Source of the DNA: Microbacterium sp.
Lineage (GTDB): Bacteria; Actinomycetota; Actinomycetes; Actinomycetales; Microbacteriaceae
DNA length: 18,290 nucleotides
Assembly: GCF_003248605.1 (NCBI RefSeq)
Contig: NZ_QFPF01000049.1
Location: forward strand, 1-18,290
Reading direction: 5' to 3'
In this document: positions 12,615 through 18,290 of the stretch, in pieces
Position numbering within the stretch: position 1 is the first letter of the stretch
How the letters are laid out: each line of letters begins with the position of its first letter
Position numbers and translations under genes: made by a program
The notes under the pieces: model-generated
What the model was told of the DNA's origin: nothing
The model's database searches: none
Seen by the model: only the letters and a program-made list of their open reading frames with translations

Positions 12615-12676
12615 GCGAATTCACAGAAATCATCGTCGCCCGGGCGTTGCCCGCGGGCGACGGGGCCCCGCTCGGG

Positions 12677-12716
12677 TAGCGTATGCGGGTAGTCGAGGCG
12701 GGCCGGAGGCGGAACC
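12677..12716 (+). promoter_or_regulatory. Putative smc promoter -10 and Shine-Dalgarno
   Basis: TAGCGT at 12677-12682 is a -10 candidate. GGAGG at 12705-12709 lies 7 bases before the smc ATG (12717). Unlike its leaderless neighbours, smc would have a leader of about 28 nt. No clear -35 is seen. Confidence 0.45.
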
Positions 12717-15700
12717 ATGCACCTGAAGAGCGTCACGCTCAAGGGGTTCAAGTCGTTCGCGCAGCCGACGACCTTCGCGCTCGAGCCGGGCGTCACCGCC
12801 ATCGTCGGCCCGAACGGATCGGGCAAATCCAACGTCGTCGACGCACTCGCCTGGGTGATGGGGGAGCAGGGGGCGAAGACGCTGCGCGGCGGCAAGATGG
12901 AGGACGTCATCTTCGCGGGTACCTCGACCCGAGGGCCGCTGGGCCGCGCCGAGGTGCAGCTCACGATCGACAACGCCGACGGCGCGCTCCCGATCGAGTA
13001 CGCCGAGGTCACGATCAGCCGCACACTCTTCCGCAACGGCGCGAGCGAGTACGCGATCAACGGCGGCTCCTGCCGCCTGCTCGATGTGCAGGAGCTGCTC
13101 AGCGATTCGGGACTCGGCCGCGAGATGCACGTGATCGTCGGCCAGGGGCGCCTGGACACCGTGCTGCAGGCGTCGCCGGAGGATCGCCGCGGCTTCATCG
13201 AAGAGGCCGCCGGGATTCTGAAGCACCGCAGGCGCAAGGAGAAGACCCTGCGCAAACTCGACGCCATGGAGGCCAACCTCACGCGTCTCAGTGACCTCGC
13301 GGGCGAGATCCGCCGTCAGCTCAAGCCCCTCGGCCGCCAGGCCGAGATCGCGCGCGAGGCCCAGACGATCGCCGCCGTCGTGCGGGATGCGAAGGCGCGC
13401 CTGTATGCCGACGAACTGGTGGGCTTGCGCCGATCGCTCGCCGAGCACACACGCGGCGAGCAGGAACGCCACGCCGAGCGCATCGTGCTGCAGGAGCGCG
13501 CCGACGAGGTGCGACGCAGGGTCGAGAAGCTCGACGCGGAGCGCGGCGGGGATTCCGTGGATTCGGCCCGCAGCGTTCTGTTCGGCCTCGAGCAGGTGCA
13601 GGAGCGACTGCGTGGCCTGTTCACGCTGGCGAACCAGCGGCTCGCCCTTCTCGGGTCGGAGGACGATGACCGCCCGGCAGGCGTCACCGTGTCGCAGGCC
13701 GACATCGACGCCGCGCGAGCCGAGATCGGCGTCATCACCGACGCCGTGGGCGCGGCGACCGATACCGCCGCCGCGGCCGCGCGGGAGGTGGTCCACGTGC
13801 GCGCCGAGCTCGACGCGCTCGACACCGACATCGCCGCGCAGAGCGCGCTCGTCTCGGAGCACGATCTGCGCATCGCCCGCCTCCGCGCGGCGGCCGACGC
13901 GGCAGCATCCGCCCTCGCCGCGGTGCGCGGCGCGGTCCTGCGCCAGCAGAACGCCCTCGACGCAGCCCTCGTCCGGCGGGATGAGGCGGCCCAGGCGCTC
14001 GAGCAGCTCGAGCCCGAGACCGGCGAGGCCGAGGACTCCGGTGAGCACGCCGAGGCCTATGACCGTGCGCAGCGGGAGATCGGCGATGCGGAGGCCGATG
14101 TGTCACGCCTGCGCGACCGTCTGCACGCGGCAGAACGCGAGTCCGGTGCTCTCACGGCGCAGACGGCCGCGCTCAGCCGTGCACTCGAGGTCAAGAACGG
14201 CGCCGCCGCGCTGATCGCCGGCGGGCAGCCCGGCGTGCGCGGCCTCGTCGGCGACGCGGTGCAGGTGCGCCCCGGGTACGAGGCGGCGATCGCGGCCGTG
14301 CTCGGTCCGCTCGCCGAGGGGGTCCTGGCGGAGAGCAGGGACGAGGCGTTCGCGGTGCTGGCCGAGGCCGAGCGGGCCGAACTCGGCGCGGTCGAGGTCG
14401 TGATCGCCGATGCCTCTGCGGGAAGCGCGCCTCCGCCGCACGCCGTCGGCATCGTGTCGGCCCTCGATGTCGTCGAGGCGCCCCCGGGGGTGCTCGGGAT
14501 GCTGCGGCACGTCGTGATCGCCGACGATCTGGGCGCCGCGCGCGCGGTCTGGCCGGCCCTCGCCGCGCACCCGCACGCCGTGACGGTCGTGACGCGTGCC
14601 GGTGAAGTGGCCACATCCCACCTGCTGCGCGGCGGTTCGGGCGGATCCCCCTCACGTCTGGCCCTTCTCGCGGAGCGGGACTCGGCTGCGGAACGACTGA
14701 CCGAGACGACGGCCGAGGCGGAGGACCTGCGAGGGCGACTCGCCACGGCGCAGGCCACGCTCACGGCACGCCGCCGCGCGGTGGCCGAGGCGCTCACCGC
14801 ATTGCGGGAGCACGACGCGGCCCTCGCGGCGCGCGCGGAGCAGTCGAACCGGATCACCGTGCGCCACGAGGCGGCGGTCGCGGAGTGCGACCGCCTGCGA
14901 TCGGGGCTCGCGCAGGCGGAGGCTGCCGTCGACGATGCCGAGAGCGCGGCGCGCCGGGCCGCGGCCGAGCTGCAGACGGCGCAGGAGACGCCTCGGCCGA
15001 TTCTCGATGCGTCCGCGCGGGAGGGTGTGCTCGCCGAGATCGAGCAGGCCCGTGAGACCGAGATGCGGGCGCGGCTCGAGGTCGAGACCCTGCGCGAGCG
15101 CGTCCGCGCCCAGCAGGCACGGGTCGCCGGGCTCGAGCGCACGCGCGACGCCGAGCGGGCCGCGGCTGAGGAGGCCGCTCGGCGAGCGGTGGTGCGTCGG
15201 GCGCAGCGTGAATCGGCAGCATCCGTCATCGCCGAGGTGCCCCGCGTGCTGGACTCGATCGACCGTTCGGTGTCCGAGGCGCGCCTCGCGCTGGCCGAGG
15301 CGGAGCGGGAGCGCGCGGCGCAGAACGCCGAGCTCACCCAGCTCCGTTCGCAGGACGCGGCGATGCGCGAGCGCCTCGCCGCGCTCACCGAGGGAGTGCA
15401 CTCGCTCGAACTGCAGATCCACGAGAAGAAGCTGCACGTCACGGGACTGCTCGATCGGGTGCGATCCGAGTTGGGCCTGGACGAGGATATTCTCATTTCG
15501 GAATACGGGCCGGATCAGGTCGTCCCGGCGGATGGGGGAGTCGATCCGGAGCGCGCGGAATCGGGCGATGATCAGAGCGACGATGAGATGGTCGCGGGCG
15601 AGCCCTTCGACCGCGCCCGGCAGCAGCGGCGCCTGCAGGATGCGGAGCGCAAGCTCGGTCAGCTCGGTCGCGTGAACCCGCTCGCCCTCGAGGAATTCGC

Positions 15701-16271
15701 GGCGCTCGAGCAGCGGCACGGGTTCCTCACCGAGCAGCTGGCCGACCTCACTCAGACCCGCAAGGACCTGATGACGATCATCGCCGAGCTCGACGAGCGG
15801 ATGCAGACGATCTTCGAGGCGGCCTTCGACGACACGAAGGCGGCCTTCGCCGAGGTGTTCCCGATCCTGTTCCCGGGGGGTACGGGAAGCATCTCCCTGA
15901 CCGACCCGGACAACCTCCTGACCACCGGCATCGAAGTCTCGGTGCGCCCGGTCGGCAAGAAGATCGAGCGACTCTCGCTGCTCTCGGGCGGCGAGCGGTC
16001 CCTCGCGGCCGTCGCGCTGCTGACGGCGATCTTCAAGGCACGCCCGAGCCCGTTCTACATCCTCGACGAGGTCGAGGCCGCCCTCGATGACGCCAACCTC
16101 GGGCGCCTGCTCGGCGTCTTCGAACAGTTGCGTGCATCGAGCCAGCTGATCGTCATCACCCATCAGAAGCGCACGATGGAGATCGCCGACGCCCTGTACG
16201 GCGTCTCGATGCGTCAGGACGGGGTGTCGGCGGTCGTCGGGCAGCGCATCGTCGAACGCGCGGCGTCCTAG
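12717..16271 (+). CDS. smc: Chromosome segregation protein SMC
   Basis: 1184 residues from ATG at 12717, the usual full length. SMC dimers with ScpA/ScpB organise and segregate the chromosome. The N-terminal ATPase half has Walker A GPNGSGKS (31-38). It is followed by coiled coil with the head-proximal ARKFDGLGQGRL-like region (VGQGRLDTVLQ) and heavily charged Ala/Glu/Arg heptads. A hinge starts at about 492 (GVRGLVGDAVQVRPGYE) and runs to about 650. The second coiled coil leads to the C-terminal head with ABC signature LSGGERSL (1089-1096) and Walker B FYILDEVEAALDD (Asp1117, Glu1118). An acidic, probably disordered insertion lies near residues 925-965 (GDDQSDDEM). Its stop TAG (16269-16271) is also the first half of the ftsY -10 hexamer. 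Confidence 0.97.
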   Translation: MHLKSVTLKGFKSFAQPTTFALEPGVTAIVGPNGSGKSNVVDALAWVMGEQGAKTLRGGKMEDVIFAGTSTRGPLGRAEVQLTIDNADGALPIEYAEVTISRTLFRNGASEYAINGGSCRLLDVQELLSDSGLGREMHVIVGQGRLDTVLQASPEDRRGFIEEAAGILKHRRRKEKTLRKLDAMEANLTRLSDLAGEIRRQLKPLGRQAEIAREAQTIAAVVRDAKARLYADELVGLRRSLAEHTRGEQERHAERIVLQERADEVRRRVEKLDAERGGDSVDSARSVLFGLEQVQERLRGLFTLANQRLALLGSEDDDRPAGVTVSQADIDAARAEIGVITDAVGAATDTAAAAAREVVHVRAELDALDTDIAAQSALVSEHDLRIARLRAAADAAASALAAVRGAVLRQQNALDAALVRRDEAAQALEQLEPETGEAEDSGEHAEAYDRAQREIGDAEADVSRLRDRLHAAERESGALTAQTAALSRALEVKNGAAALIAGGQPGVRGLVGDAVQVRPGYEAAIAAVLGPLAEGVLAESRDEAFAVLAEAERAELGAVEVVIADASAGSAPPPHAVGIVSALDVVEAPPGVLGMLRHVVIADDLGAARAVWPALAAHPHAVTVVTRAGEVATSHLLRGGSGGSPSRLALLAERDSAAERLTETTAEAEDLRGRLATAQATLTARRRAVAEALTALREHDAALAARAEQSNRITVRHEAAVAECDRLRSGLAQAEAAVDDAESAARRAAAELQTAQETPRPILDASAREGVLAEIEQARETEMRARLEVETLRERVRAQQARVAGLERTRDAERAAAEEAARRAVVRRAQRESAASVIAEVPRVLDSIDRSVSEARLALAEAERERAAQNAELTQLRSQDAAMRERLAALTEGVHSLELQIHEKKLHVTGLLDRVRSELGLDEDILISEYGPDQVVPADGGVDPERAESGDDQSDDEMVAGEPFDRARQQRRLQDAERKLGQLGRVNPLALEEFAALEQRHGFLTEQLADLTQTRKDLMTIIAELDERMQTIFEAAFDDTKAAFAEVFPILFPGGTGSISLTDPDNLLTTGIEVSVRPVGKKIERLSLLSGGERSLAAVALLTAIFKARPSPFYILDEVEAALDDANLGRLLGVFEQLRASSQLIVITHQKRTMEIADALYGVSMRQDGVSAVVGQRIVERAAS

Positions 16272-16274
16272 GCT
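16269..16274 (+). promoter_or_regulatory. Leaderless -10 hexamer of ftsY, overlapping the smc stop codon
   Basis: TAGGCT at 16269-16274 is followed by a 6-base spacer and ATG 16281. The TAG is the smc stop codon. GGAG in the spacer is too near the ATG to serve as a normal Shine-Dalgarno. Confidence 0.6.
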
Positions 16275-16280
16275 GGAGCC

Positions 16281-17153
16281 ATGGCGGAGAATTCCTGGTC
16301 GCTCGGTCGCGCGCTGCGCGGCATGTTCGTCAAGCCGACCATCGACGAGACGACGTGGGACGACCTCGAGACCGCCCTCATCCAGGCCGACTTCGGGCCC
16401 GACATCACCGAGCGCATCGTCGACGAGCTGCGTGAGAAGGTCGAGCGGTTCCGCACGACCGATCCCAAGGATCTGCAGCGGATGCTGCGCGAGACGCTCG
16501 AGGAGCACTTCGCGCGTTTCGACACCACCCTCCGGTTGACCGAGCGACCCGCCGTCGTGCTCGTCGTGGGGGTCAACGGCGTGGGCAAGACGACGACGAT
16601 CGGCAAGTTCGCGAAGTTCCTGCAGCGGTACGGCCGCTCCGTCGTCGTCGGAGCCGCCGACACCTTCCGCGCGGCCGCCGTCGACCAGCTCGCGACGTGG
16701 GCCGAGCGTGGCGGAGCCGCGATCGTGCGCCCGCAGCAGCAGGGTCAGGATCCGGCATCCGTCGCTTTCCAGACCATCGAGTACGCCCAGCGCACGGGCA
16801 CCGAGATCGTGTTGGTCGACACGGCGGGGCGTCTGCACACCAAGGGCGGTTTGATGGACGAGCTCGGCAAGATCCGGCGCGTCATCGAGAAGCAGGCCCC
16901 GATCAGCGAGGTGCTGCTCGTGCTCGATGCGACGACGGGTCAGAACGGCGTGATGCAGGCGCAGGCGTTCCTCGAGCACGCGGGGGTGACGGGTCTGGTG
17001 ATCACCAAGCTCGATGGCTCGGCCAAGGGCGGTTTTGTGCTCGCGGTGCAGGAGCGCACCGGCATTCCCGTGAAGCTGCTCGGCCAGGGCGAGGGCATCG
17101 GAGATCTCACGGGCTTCACCCCGCACGTCTTCGCCCAGGCCCTGGTCGGCTGA
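16281..17153 (+). CDS. ftsY: Signal recognition particle receptor FtsY
   Basis: 290 residues from ATG at 16281. FtsY is the SRP-type GTPase that docks ribosome-nascent-chain complexes at the membrane translocon. The N domain occupies about residues 1-90 (TIDETTWDDLETALIQADFG). The G domain has G1 GVNGVGKT (97-104), DTFRAAAVDQL (the insertion-box/G2 region), G3 DTAGR starting at Asp180, and G4 TKLDGSAKGG starting at Thr242. The long acidic A domain of E. coli FtsY is absent. Only a short basic/amphipathic N-terminus (SLGRALRGMFVK) precedes the N domain and may be the membrane-targeting helix. It sits directly after smc, as in many Gram-positives, but has its own likely leaderless promoter. Confidence 0.96.
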   Translation: MAENSWSLGRALRGMFVKPTIDETTWDDLETALIQADFGPDITERIVDELREKVERFRTTDPKDLQRMLRETLEEHFARFDTTLRLTERPAVVLVVGVNGVGKTTTIGKFAKFLQRYGRSVVVGAADTFRAAAVDQLATWAERGGAAIVRPQQQGQDPASVAFQTIEYAQRTGTEIVLVDTAGRLHTKGGLMDELGKIRRVIEKQAPISEVLLVLDATTGQNGVMQAQAFLEHAGVTGLVITKLDGSAKGGFVLAVQERTGIPVKLLGQGEGIGDLTGFTPHVFAQALVG

Positions 17154-17179
17154 GCGCCCCCGATCCGCGGGCGTTATCG

Positions 17180-17196
17180 CGCCGCACCGCGCGGCG
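17180..17196 (+). terminator. Possible hairpin terminator after ftsY
   Basis: CGCCGC (17180-17185), loop ACCGC, GCGGCG (17191-17196), 26 bases after the ftsY stop. There is no T-tract, which is common for actinobacterial terminators, so this rests on position and stem only. Confidence 0.35.
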
Positions 17197-17235
17197 GGCT
17201 ACCGCGAGGCGCCCCGACGGTGGTTGCATGGAGTC

Positions 17236-17739
17236 ATGACGATCGAGCACGACTTCTTCGGACTCCTCGAGTCCGGGCCCGATGGGTCGATCTTCTGGTC
17301 CGAGAACATCGAGTTCGGAGACCAGTCGGTGACCGTCGATCTGACCGCGCCCGATCAGGACGATGTGTCCTCGGCCGCTCTCGACGTCGCCGCGGCGATG
17401 GTGTCGGCGCTCGAGAACATCGATCGTCGCGCGCGAGATGCGATGCTCGCCCAGTTCGACGACCGCACGAGCGAGGTCACCGAATACGTGCTGCACCAGC
17501 AGCAGACCCTCGGCGCCGACGAGCTCGAGGAGATGCTCGCCGATGTGTCGGGCGACATCGCGGTGGATGTCATCCGCTCGCTGCAGCTGATGAGCATGAC
17601 GATCCTCGCCGACGAGCTCGGCAGCGGTGATCCCTTCGCCGTGCTCGAGTACGCGCTCGACCCCGACGCCACCGATGACGTGCTGCTGGTCAATCTCGCG
17701 AGCGACGGCGAGATCCAGTCGGTGACCAGCGCGGAGTAG
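17236..17739 (+). CDS. DUF2004-type uncharacterised protein
   Basis: 167 residues from ATG at 17236. An in-frame TTG four codons upstream is less likely. The sequence is very acidic. It opens with HDFFGLLESGPDGSIFWSEN, followed by the strand FGDQSVTVDLTAPDQ. Helical segments then follow (LDVAAAMVSALENIDRRAR; VTEYVLHQQQTL), and near the end DVIRSLQLMSMTILADE and VLLVNLASDGEI. This resembles the DUF2004 family of actinobacterial cytosolic proteins, whose function is unknown to me. No signal peptide or membrane segment is seen. TTGCAT at 17224-17229, 6 bases before the ATG, has the spacing of the leaderless hexamers but not the TANNNT pattern. It is convergent with lipA. Confidence 0.75.
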   Translation: MTIEHDFFGLLESGPDGSIFWSENIEFGDQSVTVDLTAPDQDDVSSAALDVAAAMVSALENIDRRARDAMLAQFDDRTSEVTEYVLHQQQTLGADELEEMLADVSGDIAVDVIRSLQLMSMTILADELGSGDPFAVLEYALDPDATDDVLLVNLASDGEIQSVTSAE

Positions 17740-17761
17740 CGCCGTCACGCGCGCTCACGGA

Positions 17762-17821
17762 GGAGATCCCCGGTTCGGAGGATGCTGCGGCGCATTGCGA
17801 TCCTCCGAAGTGGAGATCCCC
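17762..17821. repeat. 10-bp direct repeat flanking a 10-bp perfect inverted repeat
   Basis: GGAGATCCCC occurs at 17762-17771 and 17812-17821. Between them TTCGGAGGAT (17774-17783) and its exact complement ATCCTCCGAA (17800-17809) flank a 16-base centre; the two gaps to the direct repeats are both 2 bp. It lies between convergent genes and may be a bidirectional terminator, an operator or a dispersed REP-like element. Confidence 0.85.
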
Positions 17822-17835
17822 TCCCCGAGCGGGGA
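17822..17835. terminator. Short GC hairpin before the lipA stop
   Basis: TCCCC (17822-17826), loop GAGC, GGGGA (17831-17835). Together with the inverted repeat just upstream it could stop transcription from both sides of the DUF2004/lipA junction. No T-tract is present. Confidence 0.4.
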
Positions 17836-17847
17836 ACCGAGCCGATC

Positions 17848-18290
17848 TCAGACCGCCTGAGCGAACCCGAGATCTGCCGCCTCGGCGATGTGTGACAGGT
17901 GCTCGGGGATCTCGCGCCCCTTCGACCGCATCGACTGCGCCCAGAGGCGCCCCGCGCGATAGGACGAACGCACGAGGGGCCCGGCGAGCACGCCGAGGAA
18001 GCCGATGCGCTCCGCCTCATCCTTGAACTCGACGAACTCCTGAGGCTTGACCCAGCGGGCCACCGGCAGGTGCCGAGGCGTCGGGCGCAGATACTGCGTG
18101 ATCGTGATGATGTCGGTCCCGGCGTCGTGCAGGTCCTGCAGCGCCTGCACGACCTCCTCCGGCTCCTCGCCCATGCCGAGGATGAGGTTGGACTTGGTGA
18201 TCAGGCCCGCCGCGCGCGCCTGGGTCAGCACATCGAGCGAGCGCTCGTAGCGGAATGCGGGACGGATCCGCTTGAAGATGCGTGGTACCG
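17848..18290 (-). CDS. lipA: Lipoyl synthase, C-terminal part (5' end beyond the window)
   Basis: The minus-strand frame is open from the window end (reading [21 protein letters not shown]) to TGA at 17848-17850, about 147 residues. LipA is a radical-SAM enzyme that inserts two sulfurs into octanoyl groups on lipoyl domains. Visible signatures are [28 protein letters not shown] and the C-terminal LVRSSY, whose Ser in the RSSY motif ligates the auxiliary iron-sulfur cluster in the family. The N-terminal cysteine motifs, including the CxxxCxxC radical-SAM motif, lie outside the window. It is convergent with the DUF2004 gene. Family assignment is secure. Confidence 0.95.
   Translation of the reverse strand, partial: VPRIFKRIRPAFRYERSLDVLTQARAAGLITKSNLILGMGEEPEEVVQALQDLHDAGTDIITITQYLRPTPRHLPVARWVKPQEFVEFKDEAERIGFLGVLAGPLVRSSYRAGRLWAQSMRSKGREIPEHLSHIAEAADLGFAQAV

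Noticed and set aside
12630..14048. 472-codon minus-strand open frame opposite smc
   Set aside because: Antisense of the SMC N-terminal head and coiled coil; no family features and no ribosome site.
14652..17126. 824-codon minus-strand open frame opposite smc and ftsY
   Set aside because: It spans two well-conserved plus-strand genes and has shadow composition (Leu/Arg/His/Gly rich).
17224..17235. TTG start four codons upstream for the DUF2004-type gene
   Set aside because: ATG 17236 is a better start and the TTG lies where a -10-like element would be expected.

Overview
The window is a high-GC (about 70% by eye) chromosomal segment of an actinobacterium. Gene order, codon use, the zinc-free L32 and the MurA/PlsC/GpsA/Ddl and RecG/CoaD/DUF177/L32/RNase III/MutM blocks point to Microbacteriaceae, most likely Microbacterium. 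No phage, transposon, CRISPR array, tRNA or rRNA gene was seen. Nearly all of the window is conserved housekeeping DNA. The one accessory-looking stretch is about 10.8-12.6 kb.

Layout. 1-3361 (+): murA (3' end), plsC, gpsA and ddl form a tightly overlapped cell-envelope operon (peptidoglycan precursor, phosphatidic acid, glycerol-3-phosphate, D-Ala-D-Ala). 3377-3853 (-): a DUF3515 lipoprotein, divergent from thiL (3876-4886, +) across only 22 bp. 4928-5491 (-): rsmD, tail-to-tail with thiL over a 20-bp triple tandem repeat. 5567-7747 (+): recG. 7821-8318 (+): coaD. 8362-10812 (+): DUF177/YceD, rpmF, rnc, mutM. 10817-12550 (-): a module of a tandem-GNAT acetyltransferase, an unrecognised 88-aa protein and a previously uncalled 42-codon ORF, read from a TTGACG-18-TAACGT promoter. 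12717-17153 (+): smc and ftsY. 17236-17739 (+): a DUF2004-type protein. 17848-18290 (-): 3' end of lipA.

Expression. Seven genes (DUF3515, thiL, rsmD, recG, coaD, DUF177, ftsY) have a TANNNT -10-like hexamer ending 6 bases (8 for DUF177) before the start codon and mostly lack a Shine-Dalgarno. This arrangement predicts leaderless mRNAs. At DUF3515/thiL the two opposing hexamers overlap, and the ftsY hexamer begins with the smc stop codon. By contrast gpsA, ddl, rpmF and the 11-12.6 kb module have good Shine-Dalgarno sequences.

Most interesting region. The 10.8-12.6 kb module has an AT-rich tract beside its -35, a 42-codon ORF behind a near-perfect Shine-Dalgarno, about 200 nt without any start codon, the 88-aa gene, a 13-bp GNRA-loop hairpin containing that gene's stop codon, and then the acetyltransferase. 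It resembles an inducible, possibly WhiB7-type, leader-controlled acetyltransferase locus, but that function is inference. Other points for a second look are the 95-nt gpsA/ddl overlap, the structured repeat between the DUF2004 gene and lipA, and the high frequency of the word GGATGC/GCATCC.
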